Source: Actinomycetes bacterium (GTDB lineage Bacteria; Actinomycetota; Acidimicrobiia; Acidimicrobiales; Microtrichaceae). Taken from it: a stretch of DNA of 64,000 nucleotides. The position numbers were made by a program, and so were the translations under genes. Location of the stretch: positions 310,001-374,000 of the forward strand of contig JAAEPF010000024.1 in assembly GCA_024222295.1 (NCBI GenBank). The letters are read 5' to 3'. Below the pieces are notes generated by a model, which searched no databases, was not told where the DNA came from, and worked only from the letters and a program-made list of their open reading frames with translations. Of this stretch, positions 49,996 through 59,824 are shown piece after piece (within the stretch, counting starts at the first letter, position 1; each line of letters starts with the position of its first letter).

Positions 49996-52900
49996 GTGGA
50001 CGACGCCATGGCCTTGCTCGATTCACACCCCGAACCCACCCAGCCCCGGCCGACTCCGTGCCCCGGCACTCCATGCACCGACACTCCATGCACCGACACG
50101 CACGGAGTGCCGGTGCTCTTCGATCCCGTGGAGGGCTCCGGTGCCACCCTGCGGCGCGACCTTGTGCCGGGGGTGGCGTTGCACCCAGCCGTTGCCCGCT
50201 GGTTCGAGACCCGGTTCCCCCAGGGGCCATCTGAGCCTCAGCGCCAGGGCTGGCCGTTGCTCGCCGCCGGCAAGTCCACACTGATCGCTGCACCGACCGG
50301 GTCGGGCAAGACGCTGGCCGGGTTCCTCATGTGCATCAACGGCCTCTACCTGGACCACCTGGCGGACAGGTCCACCGCAGGAGCGCAGGTCGCGTACGTG
50401 TCGCCGCTCAAGGCGTTGGCGGTGGACATCGCGCAGAACCTCACCAAGCCGCTCGAGGAGATCGAGTCGATCGCCACATCCATGGGCCTCGGAGCGCCCA
50501 GTCTCACCGTGGGTGTGCGCACCGGGGACACCACCGCCTCGGAGCGGGCCTCGATGGTGCGCAACCCGCCCACCTTCGTGGTCACCACGCCCGAGTCGCT
50601 CTACCTGATGGTCACCGCTGCCAAGAGCAGGGCGACCCTCAAGGGGATCGGCACGGTCATCGTCGATGAGATCCACGCCCTCGCGCGCGACAAGCGGGGC
50701 GCCCACCTTGCTCTGACTCTCGAGCGCCTCGAGCACGTCTGCGACGAGTCACCGGTGCGGGTGGGTCTGTCTGCAACCCAGAAGCCGATCGAAACGGTGG
50801 CCGGCCTTCTCGTCGGCAACCGCACCGCGGTCGATGGTCGCCCGGCCGCCGAGATCGTGGATTCCGGCCACCAACGCCACCTCGACCTGGCACTCGAGTT
50901 GCCGGCCGGCGAACTCGAGGCGCTCATCTCGGCTGCGCAGATGGACAGCGTGCTCGACCGGATCGCACAGCTCGTTGTCGACCGTCGCACCACGATCGTG
51001 TTCGTCAACACCCGCAAGATGTCCGAGCGGCTCGCCCACCAACTCGGTGAGCGCCTTGGCGACGATGTGGTGGCGGCACACCACGGATCATTGAGCAGGG
51101 AGCGACGCCACCGGGTGGAGACCCGTCTTCGTGCCGGGGAACTCAAGGCGCTTGTGGCCACCGCCTCCCTCGAGCTGGGGATCGACATCGGACCGGTGGA
51201 ACTGGTTTGCCAGATCGGCTCCCCCCGCTCCATTGCCACTTTCCTGCAGCGTGTCGGCCGGTCAAACCACACCCGGGCCGGCACGCCGACCGGCCGCCTG
51301 TTCCCGCTCACGCGTGACGAGCTCGTGGAGTCGACCGCGCTGCTGGCTGCTGTGCGCGCCGGTCGCCTCGACTCTGTGCAACCACCCGTGGCACCGCTGG
51401 ACATACTCGCGCAGCAGATCGTGGCCGAGACCGCTGCCGCGCAGTGGTCCACCGACGCGCTGTTCGGGTTGTTCCGCCGGGCACACCACTACCGCGACCT
51501 CACCCGCGAGCAGTTCGACGAAGTGCTCGAGCTGACCAGCAAGGGGGTGCAGACCGGTCGCGGTCGGCGTGCCGCATGGGTGCACCACGATGGGGTCAAC
51601 GCCGAGGCCAGGGGCCGCAAGGGGGCCCGTCTCGCAGCTCTCACCTCGGGCGGGGCCATTCCCGAGCTCGGTGACTACCGGGTTGTGCTCGAGCCCGAGG
51701 AGACCTTCATCGGCACGGTCAACGAAGACTGGGCCACCGAGTCCATGGCCGGCGACATCTTCTTGCTGGGCACCCATGCCTGGCAGATACGCCAGGTCAC
51801 AGCAGGCCAGGTCCGTGTGGTCGACGCGGGCGGCAAGCCGCCCACGATCCCGTTCTGGCTGGGCGAAGCGCCGGCGCGCACGGTCGAGCTGTCAGCCGAG
51901 GTGTCCGCTCTGCGCGCGGGTGTCGAGGGCCGTCTGCACGCGGGCGACCCGGCAGGCGCGCTCGCATGGGTGCGCGAGGTGTCGGGAGTGCACCTGGAGG
52001 CCGCTGAGACCGTGGTCGACTACCTGGTGGCGGGGCGGGCATCGCTGGGCCTGCTGCCCACCCAACAGGACCTGGTCTTCGAACGGTTCTTCGACGAGAG
52101 CGGCGGTATGCAACTCGTGATCCACTCGCCCTGGGGTGGGCGTATCAATCGTGCCATGGGCTACGCCCTGCGCAAGAAGTTCTGCCGCACCTTCAACTTC
52201 GAGCTGCAGGCGTCCGCCAACGACGACACGGTTGTCATCTCGCTGGGGCCACACCACAGCTTCCCGCTGTCCGACGTGCCGCGGTTCATCAACCCGCACA
52301 ACATCCGCGAGACACTCACCCAGGCGATCCTCGACCAGCCGGTGTTCCAGTCGCGTTGGCGATGGAACCTCAACCGGGCGCTGATCGTGCTGCGCTTCCG
52401 CGGGGGCAGGAAGAACCCGCCACCCATCCAGCGCATGGAGTCAGATGACCTGATGGCGGCGCTGTTCCCCGGAGCGGCTGCGTGCCAGGAGAACATCACC
52501 GGCCCGATCGAGGTGCCGGACCATCCTGTCGTGCGCCAGACCGTGCACGACACGCTCACCGAGGCGCTCGATGTCGACGGCCTGATCGAATTGTGGGAGC
52601 TGATCGGCAGCGACTCGGTGAGGATTCACTACCGCGACACAACAGAGCCGTCGCTGCTGGCGCACGAGATCCTCACCGCGATGCCGTATGCATTCCTCGA
52701 CGACGGCGAAGCGGTGGACCGGCGCACCAATGCGGTTCCGCTGAAACGGGGACTCCCGGTCGAACCCCGGGAGTTGGGCCGGCTGCTCCCCGAGTCGATA
52801 CGACGGGTGCAGCAGGAGACCGCACCCCACCCCGAGAGTCCCGACGAGCTTCACGACCTGTTGTCGGCGCTCGTGTTCACGAGCGCCCGCCCGCAGTGGC

Positions 52901-54387
52901 AGGTGTTGTTCGATCAGCTCCGCGATCGCGGTCGGGCGGTGGCCCGGCGCGATGACCGCGGTGAGCGCTGGCACCCCGCCGAGGCGAGCGAGGCCGTTGA
53001 TGCGCTGCTCGGAGTGGACGGTTCGGATGCGTCCCTCGCCGACGCAGCCGTGGTCGACCTGGTGAGGGGCCACCTCGAGCTGCACAGCCCTGCCACCGTG
53101 GCCGACCTCGCCGCGCTCACCGGCATGGCGGCGTCGTCGGTGAGCATCGGCCTGGCAGCACTTGAGGGCACCGGGTTCGCGATCCAGGGCTCCTTCACCG
53201 GCACCGACCTGCCCGAGCCCGAGTGGTGCTCGCGACGGTTGCTGACGCGTATGCACAGCTACTCGCGCACCACTCGACGCCGCGAGATCGAACCGGTGTC
53301 CCCCGACCAGCTCGTGCGCTTCTGGTTGCGGTGGCAGCACGTGGCGCCGGGCAGCCGGGTGCGTGGCCGCGCGGGGCTGTCGGTCGTGCTCGGCCAGTTG
53401 CAGGGGGCCTCCGCCGCAGTCGCCGCGTGGGAGCCCGACGTACTGGCAGCGCGTATCGAGGACTACGACCCGCGATGGCTCGACGAGCTCTGCCTCGAAG
53501 GTGAGCTTCGCTGGCTGCGCCTCCAGCCGCCCGCCCAGTCCGACCCCGACAAGCGTGCCAGCGCGCCATCCCGGGCCACACCGGTTTCCCTCGTGTACCG
53601 CGAGGACCTGCGCTGGCTGCTTGCAGCATCGCGGGGCCCCGACGCCGAGCCGACCCCATCCAGGGGAGCGGTGGCCGAGGTGGTCGACGCCATCCGGTCA
53701 CACGGCGCATGTTTCGCGGGTGAGCTGGTGGAGCTCACCGGCCGCATGCCGACCGAGGTCGAGGCGGCGCTGTGGGAAGCGGTCGCCCGCGGCCTGGTCA
53801 CCAGCGACGGGTTCTCGGCCATCCGCGCACTGTCGGAGGGCCGGCCCCGCCAGAGCCGCAACGCACCCAGGATGAGCCGCCTGCGCAAGGGCGGCCGGGT
53901 GAAGGGCAGGGCAGCAGGCCGTTGGTCGCTCGTGGGCGACCCTCTGGCGGTGCGAGGTTGGTACGGCGCCGACACCCCCGTCGGCAGAGCATCGGAATGC
54001 GAGGAGGCATGCAGCGGCGATGCGGCGATCGACCGCGAGGAGCTGGCGGAGGCGATGGCTGAGCAGTTGCTGGCCCGCTGGGGCGTGGTGTTCTACGACA
54101 TCGCCGCCCACGAAAGTGCGGCGATGCGCTGGCGCGACATCCAGTGGGCGCTGCGACGGATGGAGGACCGGGGTCAGATCCGCGGCGGGCGTTTCGTCAA
54201 CGGGTTCAGCGGGGAGCAGTTCGCCCACCCCGAGGCGCTCGAAGGACTCAAGGCCGTTCGCAGGCTCGAACCATCGAACCGCACCGTGAAGGTGAGCGGC
54301 GCTGATCCCCTCAACGTCACCGGCGTGATCCTGCCCGGTGACCGGGTACCCGCCCGCCGCACGGAATCGGTCGAACTGCCCGTATAG
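49996..54387 (+). CDS. lhr: Lhr-type DEAD/DEAH ATP-dependent helicase
   Basis: A 1463-residue large helicase. Walker A is [11 protein letters not shown] (about residue 98), motif [15 protein letters not shown], motif [11 protein letters not shown] and motif [14 protein letters not shown]. After the helicase core comes the long Lhr C-terminal half ([58 protein letters not shown]) with a winged-helix-type DUF4910/Lhr-C region. Lhr unwinds DNA/RNA duplexes in repair. It is intact and full length for the actinobacterial form. GTG 49996 is used; ATG 50008 is possible. A hairpin-forming tandem repeat lies in codons 23-39. Confidence 0.93.
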   Translation: MDDAMALLDSHPEPTQPRPTPCPGTPCTDTPCTDTHGVPVLFDPVEGSGATLRRDLVPGVALHPAVARWFETRFPQGPSEPQRQGWPLLAAGKSTLIAAPTGSGKTLAGFLMCINGLYLDHLADRSTAGAQVAYVSPLKALAVDIAQNLTKPLEEIESIATSMGLGAPSLTVGVRTGDTTASERASMVRNPPTFVVTTPESLYLMVTAAKSRATLKGIGTVIVDEIHALARDKRGAHLALTLERLEHVCDESPVRVGLSATQKPIETVAGLLVGNRTAVDGRPAAEIVDSGHQRHLDLALELPAGELEALISAAQMDSVLDRIAQLVVDRRTTIVFVNTRKMSERLAHQLGERLGDDVVAAHHGSLSRERRHRVETRLRAGELKALVATASLELGIDIGPVELVCQIGSPRSIATFLQRVGRSNHTRAGTPTGRLFPLTRDELVESTALLAAVRAGRLDSVQPPVAPLDILAQQIVAETAAAQWSTDALFGLFRRAHHYRDLTREQFDEVLELTSKGVQTGRGRRAAWVHHDGVNAEARGRKGARLAALTSGGAIPELGDYRVVLEPEETFIGTVNEDWATESMAGDIFLLGTHAWQIRQVTAGQVRVVDAGGKPPTIPFWLGEAPARTVELSAEVSALRAGVEGRLHAGDPAGALAWVREVSGVHLEAAETVVDYLVAGRASLGLLPTQQDLVFERFFDESGGMQLVIHSPWGGRINRAMGYALRKKFCRTFNFELQASANDDTVVISLGPHHSFPLSDVPRFINPHNIRETLTQAILDQPVFQSRWRWNLNRALIVLRFRGGRKNPPPIQRMESDDLMAALFPGAAACQENITGPIEVPDHPVVRQTVHDTLTEALDVDGLIELWELIGSDSVRIHYRDTTEPSLLAHEILTAMPYAFLDDGEAVDRRTNAVPLKRGLPVEPRELGRLLPESIRRVQQETAPHPESPDELHDLLSALVFTSARPQWQVLFDQLRDRGRAVARRDDRGERWHPAEASEAVDALLGVDGSDASLADAAVVDLVRGHLELHSPATVADLAALTGMAASSVSIGLAALEGTGFAIQGSFTGTDLPEPEWCSRRLLTRMHSYSRTTRRREIEPVSPDQLVRFWLRWQHVAPGSRVRGRAGLSVVLGQLQGASAAVAAWEPDVLAARIEDYDPRWLDELCLEGELRWLRLQPPAQSDPDKRASAPSRATPVSLVYREDLRWLLAASRGPDAEPTPSRGAVAEVVDAIRSHGACFAGELVELTGRMPTEVEAALWEAVARGLVTSDGFSAIRALSEGRPRQSRNAPRMSRLRKGGRVKGRAAGRWSLVGDPLAVRGWYGADTPVGRASECEEACSGDAAIDREELAEAMAEQLLARWGVVFYDIAAHESAAMRWRDIQWALRRMEDRGQIRGGRFVNGFSGEQFAHPEALEGLKAVRRLEPSNRTVKVSGADPLNVTGVILPGDRVPARRTESVELPV
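50063..50113 (+). repeat. Tandem repeat within an inverted repeat at the start of lhr
   Basis: Arms CCGGCACTCC (50063-50072) and GGAGTGCCGG (50104-50113) are perfectly complementary. Between them, and including part of the left arm, the 15-mer ACTCCATGCACCGAC occurs twice (50068-50097), encoding TPCTD twice. The mRNA would fold into a long stem near the start codon. Confidence 0.8.
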
Positions 54388-54478
54388 ACGCATTCATCCG
54401 CATGTCTGCATAAGGTGGTGATCCCTGTTCCTAGCCCATCTGTCGGAGACTGCTATCTCCCAACAGAAAGACATCGAC

Positions 54479-55258
54479 GTGCCCCCGACACCTGAAACGA
54501 CAGCCACAGGCATCGACGGACCGCGGCTGGAATCGCTGCGCCATTGGAACATCGGCCTGGCGGTGCTGCACATCGGCCAGGCCGTCGCGGTGCTCGTTCT
54601 GGCCAGTGGGTTCACGATCGCGATCACATCCACCTTTCCGGTCGGTGCGCCCGGTTCGCCAGCCCCGGCGCCCGACAATCTGTTCGAGGTGCCGATCGGT
54701 GGCGCAGTTGCGTTGTTCCTGGTGATGGCCGGGCTCGACCACCTGTTGACGGCGACGGTGGGCCGCCGTGCATACGAGGCCGACCTGCGGCGGGGGATCA
54801 ACCGGTTCCGCTGGGTCGAATACAGCTTCAGCGCCACCCTCATGGTGATCCTGATCGGCATGTTCTCCGGGGTCACCGACATCACGGCGGTGATCGCCAT
54901 CGTCGGGGCCAATGTCGGGATGATCCTCTTCGGCTGGGTGCAGGAGAGGATGAACCCACCGGGGCGGGAACGCACCACGATGGTTCCGTTCTGGATGGGA
55001 ACGGTCGTGGGCATCGCACCGTGGATTGCGATCGTGGTCAACGTGATCGGGGCAGAGGTCGTGCCCGGGTTCGTCTACGGCATCATCGTCGCCCAGTTCC
55101 TGTTCTTCTTCAGCTTCGGGCTCAACCAGTGGCTCCAGTACCGGGGCGTGGGCAAGTGGCAGGACTACGGCTACGGCGAGTGCGCATACCTCGTGTTGAG
55201 CCTCGCAGCGAAGACGGTGCTCGCCTGGCAGATATTCGGCGGTTCACTGGCCGGGTGA
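54479..55258 (+). CDS. Heliorhodopsin
   Basis: A 259-residue seven-helix retinal protein of the heliorhodopsin family. Family marks include SLRHWNIGLAVLHIGQAVAV in helix A, RRGINRFRWVEYSFSATLM with the counterion-type Glu114, FGWVQERMN, APWIAIVV, PGFVYGIIVAQF and GKWQDYGYGECAYLVLSLAA. The Schiff-base Lys is Lys245 in LSLAAKTVLAWQ. The order and spacing (Glu in helix C, Lys in helix G) match heliorhodopsins rather than type-1 pumps, which have Asp pairs there. They bind retinal with an inverted topology; the physiological role is not settled. The start is GTG 54479. No retinal synthesis gene lies in the window, but an SDR of the retinol-dehydrogenase-like class does (57897). It follows lhr by 91 bp. 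Confidence 0.92.
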   Translation: MPPTPETTATGIDGPRLESLRHWNIGLAVLHIGQAVAVLVLASGFTIAITSTFPVGAPGSPAPAPDNLFEVPIGGAVALFLVMAGLDHLLTATVGRRAYEADLRRGINRFRWVEYSFSATLMVILIGMFSGVTDITAVIAIVGANVGMILFGWVQERMNPPGRERTTMVPFWMGTVVGIAPWIAIVVNVIGAEVVPGFVYGIIVAQFLFFFSFGLNQWLQYRGVGKWQDYGYGECAYLVLSLAAKTVLAWQIFGGSLAG

Positions 55259-55371
55259 GCCCGCGGCACCCCACAAGGGGGCCGCTCGGCATGGGTGGAT
55301 GTGCCCGGATGGGGTACTCACGGGGCCGGTGCGGGTTGACACCCTGCGTGGCGCGGTGACACCTTGAGCAG

Positions 55372-56463
55372 GTGTCTGTGGGCGACGTGGGCGACGTGAC
55401 GCGGGGCGGAGAAGCACCCGAACCCGAAGATTCCGCGCCCGCGCAGGCGCGCTCACCGCAGGAGGACACGCAACGCCAGATGCCCCCTGTAGTTGCGATG
55501 AACCGCCTCGCATTCATCGACGTCATGCGCACGGTCGCGGTCGGCCGCGTCGTGGTCAACCACGCCCTGCCGTGGGCGTGGATGAAGTGGTTCGAGTCGC
55601 TGCCGGTGATGTTCTTCGCGTCCGGCCTGCTGGTCGGACGCAGCCTCGCGACACGCGACTGGAAGTCCGTGTTCATCGGACGCTTCAAGCGCCTCGCCAT
55701 GCCCACCGGCCTGTACCTCGCGTTTGCCGCCACGATGAAGCTGACCGGTGCGATGGCGGGCACCACCACCCACCTCTGGTACGTGTGGACGTTCCTGTTG
55801 TTCACCGCGCTGTCGGGTGTGTTCCTGAAGCTGATCCGCTGGTCGCGGTGGGTCACCCTCTCCGCGGCGGCGCTGATGGTCGTGGCGCTCACCCTCTCGG
55901 AGGTCAACTCGACCGCCCTTAGCGGTGCCTACCTCCTCGCCTGGCTCGCCGGGATGATCTGGGCCGAGGACGACTGCCGACTGCCCTCGCGCCGCTTCCT
56001 CGTGACGACGGCTGTGCTCGGCGCCACGGCAGCCGTCGTGTCGGTCGCCCTGTTGCGCCAGCTCGACCTGCTCACGTCGCCCAGTGAACTGGGCATCTCG
56101 ATGGCCGCGCTGGGTGCTGCATGGCTCGCGGTCGGGCTGCTTCTGCGTGACCAACTCGAGGCCCTCATGCACATGCGGGGCATCGGGCCGTTCATCCGCT
56201 ACCTGAACAAGCGCCTGCTCACGATCTACCTGTGGCACCTGCCGGCAACCATCATCGGTCGCCAGTGGGCGGCCGACCTGGAACTGTCGTCGGTCTGGAG
56301 CGCGTTGTTCGTACTGGCGGTGACCTTCCTTGTCACCGGTATCGCCACCGTGGCACTGGGTGGTCTGGAAGATCGTGCTTCGGCATCCTCCAAGAAGGTG
56401 AAGGCCCGCGCTGCAGCTGGCTCCGGGAGCCCAGAAGACGGCCCCGCGATCGACCTGCGCTGA
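55372..56463 (+). CDS. Acyltransferase family 3 membrane protein
   Basis: A 363-residue multi-pass membrane protein. The first helix block (MNRLAFIDVMRTVAVGRVVV) carries the Arg and His (VVNHALPWAWMKWF) expected of acyltransferase-3 enzymes. About 10 helices follow, and the last block (NKRLLTIYLWHLPATIIG) is the other signature. It moves an acetyl or acyl group onto an envelope sugar or lipid. The N-terminal 40 residues are soluble and Pro/Glu-rich. GTG 55372 is chosen; ATG at MNRLAF is the internal alternative. It lies 113 bp after the heliorhodopsin gene on the same strand. Confidence 0.8.
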   Translation: MSVGDVGDVTRGGEAPEPEDSAPAQARSPQEDTQRQMPPVVAMNRLAFIDVMRTVAVGRVVVNHALPWAWMKWFESLPVMFFASGLLVGRSLATRDWKSVFIGRFKRLAMPTGLYLAFAATMKLTGAMAGTTTHLWYVWTFLLFTALSGVFLKLIRWSRWVTLSAAALMVVALTLSEVNSTALSGAYLLAWLAGMIWAEDDCRLPSRRFLVTTAVLGATAAVVSVALLRQLDLLTSPSELGISMAALGAAWLAVGLLLRDQLEALMHMRGIGPFIRYLNKRLLTIYLWHLPATIIGRQWAADLELSSVWSALFVLAVTFLVTGIATVALGGLEDRASASSKKVKARAAAGSGSPEDGPAIDLR

Positions 56464-56505
56464 GATCGCGCCGCCTGTGCCGGCGTACCGCTACGGTCGG
56501 GTGCC

Positions 56506-57378
56506 ATGAAGAAGCGCCTGGCCCTCTTGTTCCCGACCCTGGTGGTGTTCTCGGCTCTGCTGCTCGCAGGCTGTTCCAACGACGACAGTACGTCCGACGA
56601 GGCAAGCGAGGGCGATGCCACATCGTCCAGCTCCACCTCGGCTGTGGGTGACGCGGCCGGAGAGGCCGAGTCCGGGGCGGAAGCGCCCGTCAAGGTCATG
56701 GTGACCAACGACGACGGCATCGGTTCTGAAGGAATAGATGCGCTCGTCCAAGCCCTCGTAGCGCGCGATGACGTGGAGATCGTGGTGGTCGCCCCCGCTG
56801 AGAACCAGTCCGGCTCAGGTGGCAAGACCACGGACGCGGTGCTGGAGGCCAACGACGCGCTGACTGCCTCGGGGTACGAGGCGACGGCCGTCGTGGGCTT
56901 CCCGGCTGATGCGGTGCTGTACGGGATCGAGGAGCTCGAGGTCGAGCCCGACCTCGTCATCTCGGGCATCAACGACGGCCAGAACATCGGCCCGCTGGTG
57001 AACATCTCCGGGACCGTCGGCGCCGCCCGCCAGGCGGCCCAGCTCGGGGTCCCCTCGCTCGCGACGAGCCAGGGGTTCGGTGACCCACCCGACTTCGAGA
57101 CCTCCGTGGAGGCCGTGATGACGTGGCTCGACGAGAACCTCGACGCCGTGCGCGACGGCACCCTCGGCGTTGCCACCGTGAGCAGCCTGAACGCCCCGAC
57201 GTGTCCCCAAGGAGAGGTGCAGGGAGTCGTCGAGGTGCCGGTGGCTCCGGACACAGGTGCCGACCTCAACGCGGTCGACTGTGCAGGCACGGCCGATCCG
57301 GTCGACGACGTGACGGCCTTCAGCAATGGCTGGGTGAGCCTCTCGGCACTCGAGCCGTCCGGCAGCATCACTTCCTGA
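56506..57378 (+). CDS. SurE-like phosphatase/nucleotidase as exported lipoprotein
   Basis: A 290-residue protein. The N-terminus MKKRLALLFPTLVVFSALLL and lipobox LLAGC (Cys23) place it outside the membrane. An acidic Ser-rich linker of 40 residues follows, then a SurE domain (about 62-280): VMVTNDDGIGSEGIDAL with the two metal Asp residues, VVVAPAENQSGSGG, DLVISGINDGQNIG and NISGTVGAARQAAQLGVPS. SurE is normally a cytoplasmic survival nucleotidase, so an exported form would act on extracellular nucleotides or phosphate esters. The start is ATG 56506. Its neighbours are the acyltransferase and a truncated sugar-epimerase gene. Confidence 0.88.
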   Translation: MKKRLALLFPTLVVFSALLLAGCSNDDSTSDEASEGDATSSSSTSAVGDAAGEAESGAEAPVKVMVTNDDGIGSEGIDALVQALVARDDVEIVVVAPAENQSGSGGKTTDAVLEANDALTASGYEATAVVGFPADAVLYGIEELEVEPDLVISGINDGQNIGPLVNISGTVGAARQAAQLGVPSLATSQGFGDPPDFETSVEAVMTWLDENLDAVRDGTLGVATVSSLNAPTCPQGEVQGVVEVPVAPDTGADLNAVDCAGTADPVDDVTAFSNGWVSLSALEPSGSITS

Positions 57379-57412
57379 ACGGGCCTTCGATCCCGACGCC
57401 GGGTGCAGCCCG

Positions 57413-57802
57413 TCAGGCGGCGCGGCTGTCGACGGCCGCCGGTTCACCGATTGGCTCGCGCACGAGTGCACCGGCCGGATAGCCGCGCTCGAACACGTCC
57501 TCGAGGTCCATCGCCCTCACCCGGTGCGAGCCGTCGTGGTCGTAACGCCGTTCGCAGAACTCCTGGAGGTTGCCCATCACAGCGGTGGAGAGGTCGTTCA
57601 GCGAACCGTCAGTGGCCGAGCCCAGGTCGACGCCCGGTGTCACATCGGCAATGGCGAGGATCTCGCGCACCATCTCGCTGTGCTGGCCCGTGGACACCAC
57701 GACGGGGTCCATGAACTCGCTGCGGCGCAGGGCGGTGACGACGGGGAGCATCTTGATGGCTTCGGGTCGCGTGCCGATGACCGTGAGTACGTGAGCTGTC
57801 AC
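57413..57802 (-). pseudogene. Truncated UDP-GlcNAc 2-epimerase (WecB-like), N-terminal part only
   Basis: A 129-residue frame. Residues about 3-85 match the N-terminus of UDP-N-acetylglucosamine 2-epimerases: VLTVIGTRPEAIKMLPVVTA, VVSTGQHSEMVREILAI and SLNDLSTAVMGNLQEF. The family is about 370 residues and continues with the HGDTT and sugar-binding blocks; those are absent here, and the last 40 residues (DHDGSHRVRAMDLEDV) are unrelated. It is probably a remnant, or a short free-standing domain. GTG 57802 is the likely start. Genes on both sides run in the plus direction. Confidence 0.6.
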
Positions 57803-57896
57803 AGGCCAACAGTCGCCCAGTGGAGCCACCGGGTTGAGGTGTTCGGGAACCGCGATCGGCGTGAGGGTGCACCGAATCAATGGCACTCTGTGGGGA

Positions 57897-58820
57897 ATGC
57901 TTGATCCGTCGCAGTACAGGGTGCCCGACCAGGGCGGCAAGGTCGCCGTGGTTACGGGCGCCAATGGAGGGCTCGGCCTCTGTGTGGCCGAGCGACTGGC
58001 GGCCGCCGGCGCGGACGTGGTCATGGCCTGTCGCAACATGAAAAAGGCGGCGGACGCGGCTCGCCGGGTCGAAGCAGCATCAACCGGCGGCCGAGTGAGC
58101 GTGCTCGCGTTGGACCTGTCGTCGCAGAGCTCGGTGCGCGAGGCGGCATCGAAGGCAACGGCCGAGCTCGGGCGGGTCGACATGCTCGTCAACAACGCCG
58201 GAGTGATGGCGGTGCCGCGTGAGCTCACCGAGGACGGCTGGGAGCGCCAGTTGGCGACCAACCACCTCGGACACTTCGCGTTCACGGCGCTGTTGTGGCC
58301 GCTGCTGGCCGAGGCTCCGGCCGCGAGGGTCGTGGCGGTCAGCTCCAACGCGCACAGGATGGGGCGGATCCGCTTCGACGACCTCGACGGCGAGCGGTCC
58401 TACAACCCGTGGGTGGCCTATGCGCAGTCCAAGCTGGCGGACCTGTTGTTCGTCGCCGAGTTGCAGCGGCGGCTCGACGCCGTCGGCTCACCGGCCATGG
58501 CCACCGCAGCCCATCCCGGGTGGTCGGCCACCGACCTGCAGACCACCGGTCGAGGGGCGGGCCGTCTCGAGACGCGCCTCATGGACTTCGTCAATGGCCT
58601 GTTCGGCCAGTCAGCCGCAATGGGCGCCCTGCCGACGGTCCATGCAGCCACTTCACCCAACGTCGTGGCGGGTGGCTACTACGGCCCCGGCGGCCCGCTC
58701 GAGATGCGCGGCTTCCCTGTGCCGGTGGGCCGGTCGAGGGCCGCCGCCGATGCAGCGACCGCACACGCTCTGTGGGAGGTCTCGGAGCTGCGCACCGGCG
58801 TGGAGTTCACGGCCGGCTGA
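57897..58820 (+). CDS. Short-chain dehydrogenase/reductase, retinol-dehydrogenase-like class
   Basis: A 307-residue SDR. VAVVTGANGGLGLCVAERLA is the nucleotide loop, VDMLVNNAGVMAVP follows, and VVAVSSNAHRMGRIRFDD with YAQSKLADLLFVAEL gives the Ser/Tyr/Lys catalytic set. The long C-terminus (HAATSPNVVAGGYYGPGG) is typical of the RDH/protochlorophyllide reductase-like group. The substrate is unknown; a link to retinal and the heliorhodopsin gene 2.6 kb away is only speculation. ATG 57897 has GGGGA upstream. Confidence 0.85.
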   Translation: MLDPSQYRVPDQGGKVAVVTGANGGLGLCVAERLAAAGADVVMACRNMKKAADAARRVEAASTGGRVSVLALDLSSQSSVREAASKATAELGRVDMLVNNAGVMAVPRELTEDGWERQLATNHLGHFAFTALLWPLLAEAPAARVVAVSSNAHRMGRIRFDDLDGERSYNPWVAYAQSKLADLLFVAELQRRLDAVGSPAMATAAHPGWSATDLQTTGRGAGRLETRLMDFVNGLFGQSAAMGALPTVHAATSPNVVAGGYYGPGGPLEMRGFPVPVGRSRAAADAATAHALWEVSELRTGVEFTAG

Positions 58821-58831
58821 CCTGCTCGTGC

Positions 58832-59824
58832 TCAGAGGTGCCGCGACAGGGTGAGCAGGAAGTCCCCGGCCGCGTCGGTCCAGCTCGCATGTACCCCAAG
58901 GCCCGCCGCCGCGAGTTCGCTGCGGACCTGGTCCTCGGTGAACTTGGTGCTGATCTCGGTGCGGATGTGCTGGTCGCGTCGCAGTGCGACGTCCAAGCCG
59001 CCTAGGGCGGCCAGATGCACCGACTGATCAGCCAGCGACACGAGGTGCATCTCGATGCGCGAGTCCGCTTCGTTCCACACGGCGCGGTGCTCGAAACCAC
59101 CGATGTCGAAGTCGGCCCGCAGCTCGTCGTTGATGACCGACAGCGCGTTGAGGTTGAACCGGGCGGTCACGCCCTGGGAATCGTCGTAGGCGGCCAGGAG
59201 GCGGGCAGCCGGCTTGACCAGGTCGGTACCCAGCAGGAACCAGTCGTCGTCATCGAGCGTGGCGGCCACCTCGGCGAGGAATCCCTTGCGCTGTGCCGGG
59301 TCGAGGTTGCCGATCGTCGAGCCGAGGAAGGCGAGCAGGCAGGTTCCCTCGGTGGGCAGACCTTCGAGATGCTCGTGGAAGTCGCCCACCACGGCATGTA
59401 CGCGTATGTCGGGTCGCCCGGCGGCGATCGACTCGGCCGAGCTGCGCAGCACCTCCTCGGAGCAGTCGAAGGGCGCAAAGGTGTCGAGCGTGCCTCGGCG
59501 GTCCAGCGCGTCGAGCAGGATGCGGGTCTTGTCCGATGTGCCGGCCCCGAGCTCGGCGAGCGTGTGTGCGCCCGTGATTTCGGCGATCTCGTCAGCTCGC
59601 TGCACGAGGATCGAGCGCTCGCTCTCGGTGGGGTAGTACTCCTCGAGGCGCGTTATGTGGTCGAACAAGTCAGAGCCGACTTCGTCGTAGAACCACACCG
59701 GCGGAATCCACGGCGGGTCGTCGCTCAGTCCTTCGAGTGTCTCCTCGGCCAGGTGAGTTGACCACGCCGACTGGTCGAGGTGGATGTCCACGGTTATTCG
59801 CGAGTCGGTCATGTCAGTTGTCAT
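58832..59824 (-). CDS. egtD: L-histidine N-alpha-methyltransferase EgtD
   Basis: A 330-residue SAM enzyme that trimethylates histidine, the first step of ergothioneine synthesis. PPVWFYDEVGSDLFDHIT, EYYPTESERSILVQRADEI, LAELGAGTSDKTRILLDAL (SAM loop) and FLGSTIGNLDPAQRKGFL are family blocks. NLNALSVINDELRADFDI and FHLEAR-like MHLVSLADQ follow. It overlaps the EgtB stop by 11 nt, so both are made from one message. egtA, egtC and egtE are not in the window. Confidence 0.93.
   Translation of the reverse strand: MTTDMTDSRITVDIHLDQSAWSTHLAEETLEGLSDDPPWIPPVWFYDEVGSDLFDHITRLEEYYPTESERSILVQRADEIAEITGAHTLAELGAGTSDKTRILLDALDRRGTLDTFAPFDCSEEVLRSSAESIAAGRPDIRVHAVVGDFHEHLEGLPTEGTCLLAFLGSTIGNLDPAQRKGFLAEVAATLDDDDWFLLGTDLVKPAARLLAAYDDSQGVTARFNLNALSVINDELRADFDIGGFEHRAVWNEADSRIEMHLVSLADQSVHLAALGGLDVALRRDQHIRTEISTKFTEDQVRSELAAAGLGVHASWTDAAGDFLLTLSRHL

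Noticed and set aside
54394-55041. Minus-strand frame over the heliorhodopsin
   Set aside because: Antisense to a clear seven-helix gene and without homology.
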